Source of the DNA: Hyphodiscus hymeniophilus
Lineage: Eukaryota > Ascomycota > Leotiomycetes > Helotiales > Hyphodiscaceae
NCBI GenBank assembly: GCA_016508695.1
Contig: VNKQ01000009.1
Span: 434,001 to 498,000, forward strand
Direction of reading: 5' to 3'
Length of the DNA stretch: 64,000 bases
Part shown: piece by piece, positions 35,346 through 47,884 of the stretch
Layout: each line of letters begins with the position of its first letter
Numbering within the stretch: the stretch's first letter is position 1
The notes under the pieces: generated by a model
Database searches by the model: none
Told to the model about the DNA's origin: nothing
The model's input: only the letters and a program-made list of their open reading frames with translations
Made by a program: the position numbers and the translations under genes

Positions 35346-38300
35346 TTATTGGCCGTAAGCTGCCCAGCTGCGATGTGCGTCTGAAAGGACTGTTTGCTGT
35401 TAGCTAACGAAAACGGATGAGATGTAGAATAGCTGACCTCCAAGCACCCGCACCTGACCCGCTCTATCCTCGCAGGCAATCTGCAGTCCACTGCCTTCGA
35501 TGAAATCCAATACTACACTGTTTGGGAGTTCTTGCATCTCCACATCCGGCACGCCAGGCGTCCTGAACTCGCTTAAATGAAACCGGCGCGTTGCTCCACT
35601 TGTCTTCTCTTTCGAATTGTTACCATTACTCAGAGCTGGCGATAGAATAAGGGTGCCCTGGGAATCAAGCAACATGGATCTCCGTTTCCAGAGTAGAGAA
35701 TCAGGGAATTGCACATTGACGTCGCCGATATTAGTGCTCGTAGTGCTCGGTGTCATCGAGTAATTTGAAGGGTGTGAAGACGTGAGAGATCGTGACTCTG
35801 GCCCTAAAAATTCGGATTCTTCACGCACGGTTGGCGACATCGAGTGTGTCAGAGCCTTACGACCGGATGACAGGGATGAGGACATTCGCCGAATCATGCG
35901 AGAGGTGAGATTCGATTTCTTCTCCTTCTCATCGTTGGTAGAGGAGGAAGATCCAGCTGTTAGCGGAGGAGAGAACGCAGTATCACGACTGGAGCGTCGA
36001 CTACTGATAGAAATTGGTCGCTGGTGGGCAGGTGATTGGTGAACAGATGGAGGGCGAGACGGCGATCGTCCTGGGGATGTAAGTGATGGCGGAGGTACGA
36101 GTGGCTCTAAATTGATAGAACGTCGGCGTTCCGCGAATGACGATCTGCCTTCCTTAATGAGGTCTCTCACAACAGTAATGGATGATCGTCGGGACTTGGT
36201 GGTGGTTCGAGATGAAGTTGAGAGTCGCCTCTCTTGAATAGTTTCGTTTGGTGGCTGAGGTGGTTTGATGGCCTTTTGGTGGTCTATTACCAGGGGAGAT
36301 TGTTTGAGGTCCAGAGGAGCATACTCTGAGGGATTTTTGCCCACTTCTCCTTTTGGAAACGGCTGGTCTGGATCTCGGATGATCCTTGCGGTAACGGATA
36401 TCGACTCTGGACGCGAATGCTGAGATTTGGTCAGAATAGGGGCAGAAATAAAGGCGTTTAGTCGATCCTGAATAGATCCAGACCGTTCTCGTAACTTGAA
36501 AGTTTCTGGCGATGAATCGCGAGACGCGGAGGGAGAGGGACTGGGCGTGTTCCGGGTAAGGGAAGTGGCCCTCTCTACAATTGAAGGAGATCTCGACGCA
36601 GCTTGGACACTGCCTTTACGAACGGAGAAGAACGCAGGTGAAGCTCCCGTCGACGGAGGTACCACACCAGTGGAAGGCGATGCTCCTGGGGCGTTCGCGG
36701 ACAGCTTCTCTAGAGCCTTAATCCTCTGAGAAATTCCTGATCCGAGGTTGACCTTCTTTGCAAGAGGCTTTGCGGGTTCCGAGCTGATGCGACTCAAGTA
36801 AGCAGCTGAAGCAGATACAGATCTGGAAGAGTCGCTTCGGCCTATTTCTGGGGGTGAGAGCGTCTGGGAGCCCGGAGTGTCCTTTCGCATTGGACTTGAA
36901 AAAGCTCGGGAGAACCTGTTGCCTACCCTCTTGATGGGACTAGGGAAGACTGAGCTTATTGGTGACTTGGCTACCGACATTGGCTGTGCTTCTTGTAGTA
37001 CTGCTGACTGTAGCTCATCCATGAGCTCATCGTCAGAAGACATGTTGGCTATAGAATCAGTAGCACTGATGTCGGTCATGTCCAAATCCGTGCGAATTGG
37101 TTCAACAATAGTTCTCCTCTTCCTCTTGGAAGACAGAGGATCCTTCTCTTCTCCATCATCATCGATGGACGACCTCATTATGTCAGCTGAGAATGTACTC
37201 CCGACTGGTGATTTTGGTGCAAAGTTTGTAGCTGTAACACTCAACGAAAGGGGCAGAGGCTCTGCAGGTAATACAGGATCTTCGCTTGCGGCTAGGAGAT
37301 TTTGGGAGCTAAATTTGGACCTGGGAACCTTCCACCCGTCGATCTCGGGTTTCACAGTTGATGTAGGAAGGGCGATAGGTTCTGCTTGAGTTTGAACTTC
37401 GTGTTCGGCTGTTGCAGCCTCAGTACTGGATGCCTGGGCAATTTTCTCTGGAACTGAACCTTCCGGCGCATCTTCAGGTGAAACTCCCTCGTAAAATACT
37501 GGCTCTGTCAGGGCTTCCGCCACGGCATCACTTGGCTTCAGGTCTTTTCCCTCCAGACTGGCGTCAGCCAAGGGCCTCACTTCGATTGGTACTGGAATCT
37601 GCAGTGGTATGTATGCCACTGGTCTCAATAGAGGCAGGTCTTCGACCTCATTGACGTTTTTATCTACCGCTCCCAATGTTGGTGTATTCGTCACCTGGGT
37701 TTGCTGCATGGTATATTGGCTCTGTCTCTCTGTCTCTTGAGGCTCTCTGGGGGCGAGTTTCGTAATGTTTGCGTCCTGAACTGTCTCATCTGTCGATTCC
37801 GAGATTGACGAGGCTTTCGTGGAATCGGCTCGTTCTGAAGGGCCAACTGGCGACACTGGATACGAATCTGACCTCGTAGCATCCGACTCATCGGTCTTCA
37901 TAGTCGAGCTAGCATCGAACGAAATACCTGAGTCATCTGCCTTCGACATACCATTCAACATCGCCAGAGTATCGTGCATGTCCTGTGGAGAACCAGTTGA
38001 TAGTATACTTTCTTCTTTCGGAGGGCTCGCAAGTTCTTCTATGTTCGGGGGTTGAGACTGGTCTGTAGAGAGTGGAGGAGCCATTTCCCTTTTCTTCCTT
38101 AACTCCAAAGCTTTCATCAATCGTGCTTTTTCGGGAGTCATCGTCGGGATTTTTGGGAACGTCGGCGTCATGGGTGATACCGCAGACTTCATGGAAACCC
38201 CTGAACTTGTAGTCGGCCTTCCACTGCTCGTGTGCGGCCTCGCATGAGGTAATTGTAAAGAATCCCCCATTGTGCCAGGAACAGGAAGTGGAGTTATGGT

Positions 38301-39353
38301 CATGTTTGGGGGGTCAGTAGGAAGATGCGAATGAGGTCTATTTTTCTCCTTCCTAGAACCCTTCGAAAACAATTTCAATCCTGCTGGAAGTTGAGAGACT
38401 GGTCGAAAGTGAGATGTTGCGTTGGAGGTATGCGGTCTCCCTCCTACATCAAGCGAAGGTCTTGGACCGAGTTTTATTTTCGGTTTCCCATTCGAACCAT
38501 ATGATGACAAGCTGAAGAGGTCTGGTCTTACAGACTGAGAAGATTTTCGACGACGTTCATCAAGTGTTTTGGTGGGAGAACTTGGTCGAATATCGAGTTG
38601 GGGCTCTCTGGGAGGTGGAGGGAAAGTGTCGAGATCCGAGATCACAGATCGATAGCTACTGGCATTTGGAAGTGTCGGCGGTAACGCAGGTAGTGGAGCC
38701 AAGACCGCAGTTATCGAGGGTGCTTTGGCTGTAGAGGGACGTTCTTCTGGAACTGTAGACTGTCTCTTCGCATCTTCCTCGGCGTCCTCCGCTATTTCCA
38801 TCAATCTGCGCCTTCGCAGAGAACTCGTCGAGGATGATGTAGATCCAGAGGCAGTATGTAGCGAGCATGCAGCAGAGAGTGTGGTATCTCGGAGCTCTTT
38901 TGACGAATTTATGGAGAACTCGGTGTCATGTGGAGAAAAGTGTTCTGTGACGGCGGTGAAATGCACTGTAACTCGAGCTGTGTTGATGTTAGCAAAGCTG
39001 GCTAAGACCCTGTTCTGGGAGTTCGTAGAAGCCCCTCACCCTGCACAAGCCTCGAGCAGTCGTCCGGGACGTATTTGATAATCACATTCCTCCTCCTGTA
39101 CCGCAGAAATCCAAACAAGGGAGTCGACTCCTCAAATTGTGCAATTGTGTTTCGAATTTCCACAATACCTCCATTTCCCCGCCCCAGCAGTTCAACCTCA
39201 TCTCGTGAAACATATTTGAGCAGGAACCTGTGCAGGAGCATTAGAAATCAGCTGTTCATGTGCCATGATGGAAGCTTACCATCCGCCAGGTTCTACCGCC
39301 GCAATTTCATACGCCTCTCTGACCTTCACCTCATCCAGACCATTCAGCGACAT
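35346..39353 (-). CDS. ADF-H (cofilin-type) domain protein with long disordered region
   Basis: Four exons (39353..39280, 39227..39040, 38977..35438, 35389..35346) encode 1281 aa. Introns are 52, 62 and 48 nt with good signals and consistent phases. Residues 1-140 form an actin-depolymerising-factor homology domain: MSLNGLDEVKVREAYEIAAV, then WFLLKYVSRDEVELLG, FGFLRYRRRNVIIKYVPDDC and ARVTVHFTAVTEHFSPHDTE. Such domains bind actin, but not all fungal versions sever filaments. The central ~1000 residues are Ser/Pro/Thr-rich and disordered, with many Ser-Pro and Arg-x-x-Ser sites that suggest kinase regulation. The C-terminal ~110 residues look folded again (VQFPDSLLWKRRSMLLDSQG, GLQIACEDRAGQVRVLG), and the last exon adds VLSDAHRSWAAYGQ. 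I recognise this architecture from other ascomycetes but not a named yeast orthologue. A cortical or septal actin role is inference. Confidence 0.85.
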
Positions 39354-41606
39354 TGCCCTGGGATCCTGGTTCTTGATCGAGGATCGAAGTTCGGCCGTAC
39401 GTATTTATTGTGCTGTCGCTACCACGATATTGACTTTCAGGGGTAATTCTGATGCTGGTACATTGATACGAGGGGCAGAGCATCTGCCACCAGGCAGATT
39501 CCCGGTTGGAGATTCCCAAGCCAGTGATATGAAGTGAAGCGAGTGACTTGAAGGTTAGTTATGCTGGAGCACGTCGTGGTCAGAGTAACAAAGGAGGGTC
39601 GTTGGAGAACTTCAAGGTGTTTTCTGTTCCTGTCCTGATGCAGGCACCCAATGAAGTTAGCCGGTGCGGTGTGGCTGGTGTTTAGTCTATTGCGACAGCG
39701 ACACCGCCGACGAGGTATATTTCTGGACGAACGTTGAAATAAGAGGGTATTAATAAAGATGTTTGATCGGCCTCCGCATTTAGTCTGACACAATAACCCT
39801 TCATGCGAGTCCCTCTCTTGGAACACTGGATGTTGGGCATGTCCGAGGACCCTCGACCCTTCATGAAAATCGCTCAGGCCTCCCCATGCTCACGGACCCA
39901 TCTGCAGGATCAAGATGATAGTAGCCAATGACAAGATGAACCAGAGTGTAATGCTCAGTAGTACTTGGACGTGCTTTTCGGCAGTAGTGTTGAACCATGT
40001 AAATAACACCGACTCTTATGATTGCATCTATTCTCATGAGGATGCGGGACGTTGGAATTGGCTGAGCCGGCTATGATCCTCAAAGGCAAAGAGAATAACA
40101 CAGCGCGAATGGCTTTCTTCTGTACTGACAATGCTCCTTCCTGATTGACGTTCACCAGGTTGAGCGGCGACAGGAATCGAATGGTCTAGCCTTGTGAAAG
40201 TGTAAATTCTCAATGATGGTACTGTACAATATACTTATATACGCAGTGTTGCAACGTATACCAGCCATCCTCCGGCTAAGGGTCATGCAGCTATATCGAC
40301 ACAGACCGTCTCTACTCCTTGCTGTCCCTCGTGTCTTTTCCTATCACTGTGTTCACCATCTAGCATGGTTCTGATGCTCTTCCTCACTGAGCTTCCGCAA
40401 TAGTGTCTGTGTGTCGTATTGTCATTCTTGAGGGTGCCTGAAAGCTTGGTAACTTTTCTTGGAAAAGGTAGCAGAACTAATTCTGATGAAGAAATCAGTA
40501 CTATTCTACCTTACCGGTTGCTCTTTCTTGCAAACCACCGATACTTCCAGTTCGGTCATCGGTCTCTTCAGAAAAGATTGCTTGATCTCTGGACCAGCTT
40601 TGCGCTAGCTCAATTCGCTATCAGCGATTTTGAAGATACATCCCCGCAGGCTTGTGGGTTTCCGGCAATTCTTTCTCAAGTCCTTCTCCATATCCGTAAA
40701 GAGGCATTGCATTACGCTTTGCAGCAGCTTTCTTGTCGAATTTCTGGTTGACTCGGTTGGGACTTTGCGGGGACAGAGGAGGATAAGAATCAAAGAGGTA
40801 GAATTCTTGGAGAAATTTCTGCCGGAGCAGATACTTGAAGGATTTTCAGGTAGTTTCAATAGGTGAGATAAGGATGTGATGGAAATCTGCCATCTTGTAC
40901 TTGTACATCGGATAATAGAAGACGAAGGTACCACCCAGAATAGCTAGTAGACATTCTGGTATGGGAGCATGAGGTTGCTGGAGATATTTTGAGTGAGCTC
41001 TTGGGTATAAATGCCAGCTCAACGGTCCTTCAACGGAGAGAATCGGGACGACTCCTCATCCAAAGGCTTGAGCCAGGCAGATAAGCTTGAGTTAAGGACC
41101 TTGGGAGAAACTGTGCATGCAGATTCAATCCTGCACGGGCCACTCATGCCCCTCACGTGGCAGCGTTCCAACACCTCAACGAAGTCCACGAATGGGAATA
41201 GCCTCCTTGGCTTGAGTGAAGTCCTTCCAAAGATACTGTAGGAGTACTGCATCTCAGAGTTGAGACTGAAGCGCACTCCGTACTTTTTTTTTCATTCTCG
41301 AGTGATCTTTGGACTCTCCCAAGATCGTCGTCATCTTCTGATCACGTCTAGTCAAAGATGAACGACTTCCATGTAGTCCAGGATGTTCTCTTCTCTGCCA
41401 TTGCAGTCGAGGCAATGTAGATAATCATCGCCATTCTACTATGAAAATCTTCCATGCTTTCAAGTTTGCATCGCAAGGCTCCACTTGCAAAGTCCTCAAT
41501 TTCAAAGGCTCAAACACATGAAGATTAAAATCTATTTGATTCTTTTGAGAACCCGATTCTTGCCGCTCAAGCTCTCTCATATTAGAGTCGCAACTTCCAT
41601 TTTCAG
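39354..41606. other. Gene-poor region
   Basis: About 2.2 kb upstream of the ADF-H gene. Plus-strand frames at 40419-40751 and 41011-41241 (the latter with a true ATG after GGTATAA) could be exons of a gene continuing into 41607-42471, but I could not find consistent splice phases. Left unassigned. Confidence 0.4.
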
Positions 41607-42471
41607 GCAAGGAATGGCGGCCACGATGCTTTGATCCCAGAGGAAGCACTTTCCATTTCTGCAAATATTGAAGCCTCAGCCTTCTTTCGCCCAGATGTTT
41701 CTTCCTCAACGCGAAACGCATCGTTACATCTCAAAGTGCTCCACCAAGAAATTCTTTCATGTTTGATTAGACTCTCTCTTACCCAAGCTACACGCATCAC
41801 ATTCCTTATTCAAGTCATTGTGGCCTTCCATCGTCTCGGAATAACTGCCAAGAGTCGAATCTCAACGCGAGAGATCTGCCAATGGACCCACGACCTGTAA
41901 AGGTATTATCCTTCCAGGATTCCATTTTTCAATCCGAGTGATCAGTCTAATGATCGAACAGCACTATGGTGAATTGTCGCAGAAGGAGGTGAAGTTCATG
42001 GATAACAGGAAGCAGTCGAGGGAGTTCGCACATCAAAGACGTGAACACTCAAATCAACATCTCGCACACCAACCTATCATGGCGGCAATTGCGGTTCAAG
42101 TACCGCCCCATTCGTCGGCATCTGAAGTCCAAGTACAGACCTGCGTCTCGACCGACTCGCAATCTGGCAATTCAAACACTGTGGCCATCGTTGCTCCTCA
42201 TCAAGAACGCCCGCGTATTTCTTCACGATTTCGAAGCATAAGTCCTCTTACCCTTCCATCTGCAATGAAACCTGTCTGGTCCGGATACAGATCTCGATCC
42301 CAAAACCTTAGCCAACGCCAGGCTTCTGGATCCCTCCCATCCGGCGACAGTCAACCCGCCCCGACGTGTTTCAGACGTACATTACGTGTATCGAGCTTGG
42401 GGTTGGCAGATGACATGAAGTCCCTGACTTTGAATGAGTGCGAAGACATTATGGACTTCACGTGGGGATGA
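41607..42471 (+). CDS. Possible hypothetical protein, 5' end unresolved
   Basis: Two candidate exons, 41607..41896 and 41946..42471, join through a 49-nt intron (GTAAAG to ATCAG) and keep one open frame of about 270 codons. The upstream exon begins after a good acceptor (TTTTCAG) with ARNGGHDALIPEEALSISAN. The junction reads ICQWTHDL-LMIEQHYGEL. The second exon is Gln/Ser-rich and ends NECEDIMDFTWG. Helical, amphipathic segments in the first part look protein-like; the rest looks disordered. No family is recognised, no branch site is evident in the intron, and no start exon could be placed. It could be a real orphan gene or chance open frames. An alternative is a single-exon model from the ATG at 41950. 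Confidence 0.35.
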
Positions 42472-45179
42472 GCAGGATATTGCGACCGAGTGTGGTGGTT
42501 GCGACTGCATTGTACGGCCCGTACTTTGGTTGTTGATCGTCCGGCCGGTCAGGAGAATTGGAGCGGTTTTACGTGGATCCAATTGGATGTAGTCTTCGGA
42601 AGCCCTAAATTGTCGCGGTTCTGCACCAGTCTTTGTGGTTGAGTTATGGGCTTGGCAGGGTGCTACTTCAGATACTGAAAATTTGTTATTGAAACAGTGG
42701 AGGTAACTGTGTTTCCTAATTCGATCTCTACCATGCGAGGCACCTCAGCATGGAAAGAATGGGAGCATCTGCCATACCATTATGGGCACAGTGAGATTCA
42801 TGAGAAGATCTCCAGGATTCGTTGCTGCCACCCAGCCAGCTCCACAACAAGTGTTGTTTTGTGAACTGAGGAATCGATACGGCCTTATTACCCTCGCCTG
42901 TCTGTCACCATCATAGGCCGGGAGCGCAGTCAATCTTTGAATGCCTGAAGCCCTCAAACTGTTTGAACGATTCAGAATTCTGGCGAATGCGAGAACCGGA
43001 ATGTCGTCGTATCCGTTGTGGCAATATTTCTTACTCTGGGTAGACACCACACCCCACACGCAAGGCTTTATAAACGTCGTAGCATTGCTCGACAGTGTTT
43101 CTCGCTGGCACAATATAGTTTGACTGGTTCGTTGAATTCCGATATCCATACGAGGCACGCTTCAAAGGTTGCTCTTCTGGCTATGTTTTGGTACACCACT
43201 TCTGTGGACCCCTGGTTGAACCCACTCATAGCAAGCGCTCTTCCGCAGAGAAAGACCTTTGGGGTCAGAGGCGATATTAAATGAGCGGAAGAGGAGCGGC
43301 CATGCACGTCTGTGACAACGCTTAACCACCAAGCGGAGCATCTCGATGTCAAAGGCGGTAAGACTGGGAAAGATCATATGCAAGATCTTTGGCCTCAATT
43401 TCGACCTCATCTTGCGGCAATGTTACGTGGCGACGCACCAACTTGCTTGTCTGAAAGTAGGTTTTTTATTCAAGAGAGCTCAAGTCTGGACTTTTATACC
43501 TCCGTCGCAGCGACTTTCGTACAGAATTGAAGAAAGGTATACTGGGAGGATATCATACTACTTACAGGTTCGGAGATCAAGGGACACCCCATACCTGCCT
43601 TTTCAATTGCCTCTATGGTCGTGGCTTGGCTGTCATCCGGTTAAGAGGGTCAACATCCATGTGGACAGAGCATCACAGGGCCATTCTTTGTTGATTCCAC
43701 CAAGCATTTACCCTCAGGGGCCTCAGGGAGCGATCTTATCTTGTCCGATTGCACCGAACTTACAAACAAAGTCGCTCTGGAACAGGAATCCAGGGTCTGA
43801 TGCGCGCAAAACGGGTGGTTGTACGGGTTTTGTCATGTGTTGGTCGGAGCATTGCCCGACCCCGCGACCGTACTAAGAAAATGCCTCGATGCAGCAAATT
43901 CACCTCCACATAAACTCGTCATGCCGCATGAAAAATGTGGCATTGATTTCCCGGCAGCATCCTCTGCTGATCGTTTGGCGACCAAGTAACGGTTCAGACG
44001 AAAAGGCTTTTGTATGATTGGAGGAAGTGTCAACGCCTGCTCCAGCTCATCACTATAGAAAGAAGACTACCGGAATCCTGTGCCACTTTCTCGGTTTTCG
44101 GAGTCCTTTCGAAGGTATCTAAGCAAGGATACTTTTGTAATGCCACAATTGAAGCAGAAGGCAGTGGTACGAAAGTGACACATACTTAAACTCCCCCTCC
44201 TTCCCTACGCGGACGCCCCCCCCCCCTTTTCACCTTATCCCAATTTGGTAGTCAGGCTTGTATAAGAGTTGTAGAAGGTGTAATCCAGCAGTGTCAGCAC
44301 ATCGTGGACCTCGTCTTTCAGGGGTTTTTGTGTAGAAATACAGAATTTTACAGAATCTGGCTAACTTGCAGTAGGAACTCTTACATTCACACATCCAATT
44401 CTTCACCGATACATTATAAGTTAGTTAGTTCTCTTAGTAAGTGCCTTTCCTTGATACTCCCTCATACTAGTTGATGCTTCTAGTGCTCTTCCACAGTCTT
44501 TAGGACTAAGATTATTAACGACCATAGCATTCTCGCTTTTACAAAGGAGTTTAGGAAACATCAGACGAACTGCTCGATTCTATAACAAATTGCACAAAGT
44601 CAGGCTTTACAGTACCATAACAACTAACCAATTAATCAGTAATATATAGTTTGGTACCTGTTTAAGGCTTAAGTTGACTGCGAAATTATGTTCCGGTAGA
44701 ACCTAAGAACTCTAGCGACGACTAGGTACCACACTGGGTTAGGAGGGGGTCTGCGTAGAGAAGGCTGGGTGGCCATACGTATGTGTAGGCCGTTCGAAAG
44801 CTATGATTCTTCACCATGCTGCCATGGTGAAGTCTATATTGTCTTTCTATTAGTTCTCATCCAGCACATCTTCTCAACAGGCCAGAGAAACTTCGGTGAT
44901 CGTCTACCCTATGATTGTATGCATCTGATTTCATGTCCTGGCATAAGAATCAGCTTCAAGCATCGGAAAGGCACGTTGCCGTGTTGTCTCGCTGTCTGCC
45001 CCCCTCGAGCAGAGAGACGGGGCGTCTAGCAGTCTGGCAGTCTGTAGAGCCCGAAGATGGGACTTCAAGTTAACTTCATAATAGAGACAGCTCGGGCTGC
45101 TTCCTTGATATCAACCTAAGAAAGCACTTGCTTCTCGGAACTTTACTTCATAGTGATCATAGGTCGTGTTTCGAAGAAA
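42472..45179. other. Gene-poor region with a poly-C tract
   Basis: About 2.7 kb. Overlapping open frames (for example minus 42745-43158 and plus 43346-43876) show no recognisable domain. A run of 11 C lies at 44216-44226. From about 44300 to 44700 the sequence is AT-rich and contains few open frames. No repeat family or transposase is recognisable. Confidence 0.45.
44216..44226. repeat. Homopolymer C tract
   Basis: Eleven consecutive C residues followed by TTTT. It is a likely site of length variation or sequencing error. Confidence 0.9.
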
Positions 45180-46059
45180 ATGGATCCATTGCTCACCCCC
45201 ACAACCGCGCCTCGCCACTCGCCATTTCACTTTTCTGCTTTCGATACACCTAGCAAATCGCGGTCTACAGTACCAACGGACCCAGATGTCTTTTCGCGCG
45301 CTTTTGAACAATACAACGCTCAACATGTTACAGTGTTAGAACCGCCGGATGTCATTTTTCATCCATATCAAGAACACAACAACGATGGACGTTATGAAGT
45401 TGATCAGGGAGATGGAGCAGATCGCTATGCAACACCACCTGCGACGAACAAAGCATCTGTGACACAAACAAGAGATCATTCCACCGATCCAGAGCATGAT
45501 TTTGAGTTGCCCGCTCTGCCTGACTGTGTCAACTGTTCCATGCTAGCGGAGGGAGATTTACTGGGAGACTCCTTTGTGCCTCCAGAGTTATCAATTCCTG
45601 ATACCGAGTCTGTATCCATTCCCACAGCTACTGCAATAATCAATACTGACATCTTGAAACCATAGTCCCACAGCCATCCATGGGAAGCCTCACACCTCTA
45701 AAAAGCGAAAGCGGACACGAAAAACCCTCAACCAAGCAGCCAAAGACTCTAAGCACAAAGATTTCCTCGAGCGCAATAGGATAGCTGCCAATCATTGTCG
45801 GAAACGCAAGAAAGACAATGATGAGAGCCTGCAGGCAGAGTGTAGGGACTTGGAGAGGAGGAATACGATGCTAAGGGGTACGAGGACGGATCTGATGATT
45901 GAGCTCCACGACCTGAAAGAAGAACTGCACGACATGATAACGGACACAGATGCTGGAATGGAAGGACACACACAAGATGGGGATAGGGAAGTACTTGATG
46001 CACCTGGGGAAGAAGACCCCGATACAAATGGACAAGTGGGTAGGTTAGATGGTGTGTGA
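45180..46059 (+). CDS. bZIP transcription factor 2
   Basis: Two exons, 45180..45607 and 45666..46059, encode 273 aa. The basic region lies at about residues 172-195: KHKDFLERNRIAANHCRKRK, carrying the N-x-x-A-A-x-x-C-R signature of Atf1-like bZIPs. It is preceded by a KKRKRTRK nuclear-localisation-like patch and followed by a zipper (LQAECRDLERRNTMLRGTR, then LMIELHDLKEELHDM). The N-terminal part is acidic and Pro-rich. The basic region is in a different frame from the start, so splicing is required. The best intron is 45608..45665, with a strong TACTGAC branch site and CATAG acceptor but a weak GTCTGT donor. If the intron is kept, translation stops at the TAG of the acceptor before the basic region. 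The gene is a likely distant relative of bZIP 1, 11 kb away. Targets are unknown. Confidence 0.8.
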
Positions 46060-46628
46060 TGATCCTGAACTCATACGAATTCACGGGACAAATGGTAAGA
46101 GGGGTCTAGCAACAATGAAATGTTTTTTTGGTCTCGATTGGAATCTTTCAAATTGTCTCCTCTATTGCTTCAATATGTCGGCCGATTACGCAATGTATCA
46201 GATTCAGTCATTCTCAGTCGTTCAACACTCGTTTAAGCAACGAAAGTTACGAAATAGTCCCAAATACATGGAAATTCTACTTGGTTTACCACCCTGTTTG
46301 CAATTGAGTATCTTCGTTGTGAGCACATATCACTGCTGAACTTGGTTCAATAGTCAATGGCTTTCCACTTCAGCCTGGTTTGATGAGATCCTGATCGTGG
46401 TCGGCGTTGGTTCATTAATAAGATATCTCGACAACGGTTTGAAACCGAACTTTAGCGGACTAGCAGACGGCAACACCTTGATAACACCAGAAGTGAATTA
46501 TCATCATCCTTTCAGGATTTAAAGTGCACGGTAAAAGGGCTTCGCGTTGTTCGGGATATTCAACGCTACTTCGCCCTTAGGTTCCTCAACATAAGCGTCT
46601 TCGACCTTATACAGACAATATCAACACC
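46060..46628. other. Intergenic region
   Basis: About 570 bp with the 3' flank of bZIP 2 and the promoter of the next gene. Nothing else is visible. Confidence 0.5.
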
Positions 46629-47230
46629 ATGCCTTCACCTCAGCATAACCACCACGAAAGTAACGCTATGTCTTCCACTTCCAACCAGACATCTGAAATC
46701 GAACTTAGGCTTCTCCTCCCAAAAGTTATGAACCCAATTCAGAAAGTCGTCGTTGATCTCCGCAACCCTGGCTTAGTACTAAGTTCGTCTCTCCCAAGTT
46801 TTTCCCAACCAACGTCTCATCCCTTACCTTTTAATCAGCCACTAACACTCTTTTCCCCAAAACAGTAATCTGGGATCTCCTTCTCGGTATCCCCTTCTCT
46901 CTCCTAGTCGCCTTCTTCAACAAAGCCTTCATCTGCTGGCTCGGCTATGAGAAAATCATGCGTTGTCCCTCTGGCATCCTCGCTAGTCGTCTCATCACGG
47001 TCGTTGTCAATCTCTGGGTCGTGTGGAGCTGGAGAAGGCAGTTGGTGCAGGAGCAACAGGAAGAGAGGATCAAAACCGAGATTCACTTGCTGGATGAGGT
47101 TATTGCTTGCCTGGAGAGGGTTCTTGCTGGTGTTGAGGTATGTTATTGGAAACTTCGAAGCAGGATGAGAGATTTAGAGAGCTAACCATGGAGGTAGGCA
47201 AAAGAGATTGATGAACAATTGATCAATTAA
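46629..47230 (+). CDS. Small membrane protein with C-terminal coiled coil, unknown
   Basis: Three exons (46629..46782, 46866..47137, 47198..47230) encode 152 aa. Intron 1 has donor GTTCGT, branch ACTAAC and acceptor AACAG; intron 2 has donor GTATGT, branch GCTAAC and acceptor GTAG. Reading through intron 2 would give an alternative end 15 codons long; splicing instead gives LAGVE-AKEIDEQLIN, which continues the helix. The N-terminus is Ser/Asn-rich and polar. Two hydrophobic stretches follow: VIWDLLLGIPFSLLVAFF and RLITVVVNLWVVWSW. After them comes a charged helix (RRQLVQEQQEERIKTEIHLL). The likely topology is a hairpin or two-pass membrane protein with a cytoplasmic coiled coil. No family is recognised. 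Confidence 0.6.
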
Positions 47231-47884
47231 ACTATAGACTACGTGAAGGTGGGCGATTTGTGCTTGCGGAAAATGGCTCACGGAATGGAAATTGAAAAGC
47301 GTGTTTATTCGTGAATTAGGAAGGGCAATCGTCAGACTGAATAGGCGTTATTATTGTGGTATCCGAATTTGGTTGCTTAGGAACGCTTACGAAATGCGAG
47401 GGAACGGCCTCTAAAGGTGTCATGGGGCGAGTATCTGTTGATGGAAAGAGAGAAACGAACATATCGTAGACACCAGCTAACACTGCAATATATTCATGGA
47501 TTCAGACGTCTAAACCTCCTGGAACATATTTTGTAAAGCTCATTGCCATTGCTATAATTCACAGACGACCATTAAACTAATCGAGTGTCTGTCGAATATG
47601 TTGGGACATCTGCATCATAGACAATAAGTTGAGGTTAAGGAGACTTGACTGTCTAAGATGCGTGATGCTGGAATAAGTACAAGCAAGAGCAGAGTACCGT
47701 CGCACCTTCTCTGACCCTCAACATCTGCAGTGAATCGTAGACACAGTAGTGACTCCTTAAAGCAAGGCAATCCATGACGCAAACAAACAGAACAGGCCCT
47801 TATATAGATGAATGGACTTGCAACAACTCTTACACTTCTAATTAGCATCTTCGATTCTAATTCAACTCCATTATCAAGAGGAAG
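47231..47884. promoter_or_regulatory. Intergenic region with TATA box of the next gene
   Basis: About 650 bp. A clear TATATAG lies at 47801-47807, 78 nt before the ATG at 47885, supporting that small gene as real and transcribed. Confidence 0.5.

Noticed and set aside
36496..37389. Plus-strand open frames opposite the ADF-H gene
   Set aside because: They are antisense shadows of the long Ser/Pro-rich coding exon.
43346..43876. A 176-codon plus-strand gene
   Set aside because: Composition is not protein-like, it overlaps open minus-strand frames, and it has no recognisable motif.
45608..45665. HAC1-type, Ire1-mediated unconventional splicing of bZIP 2
   Set aside because: The bZIP sequence is not Hac1-like, and the intron has ordinary GT...TACTGAC...TAG signals without the paired loop motifs.
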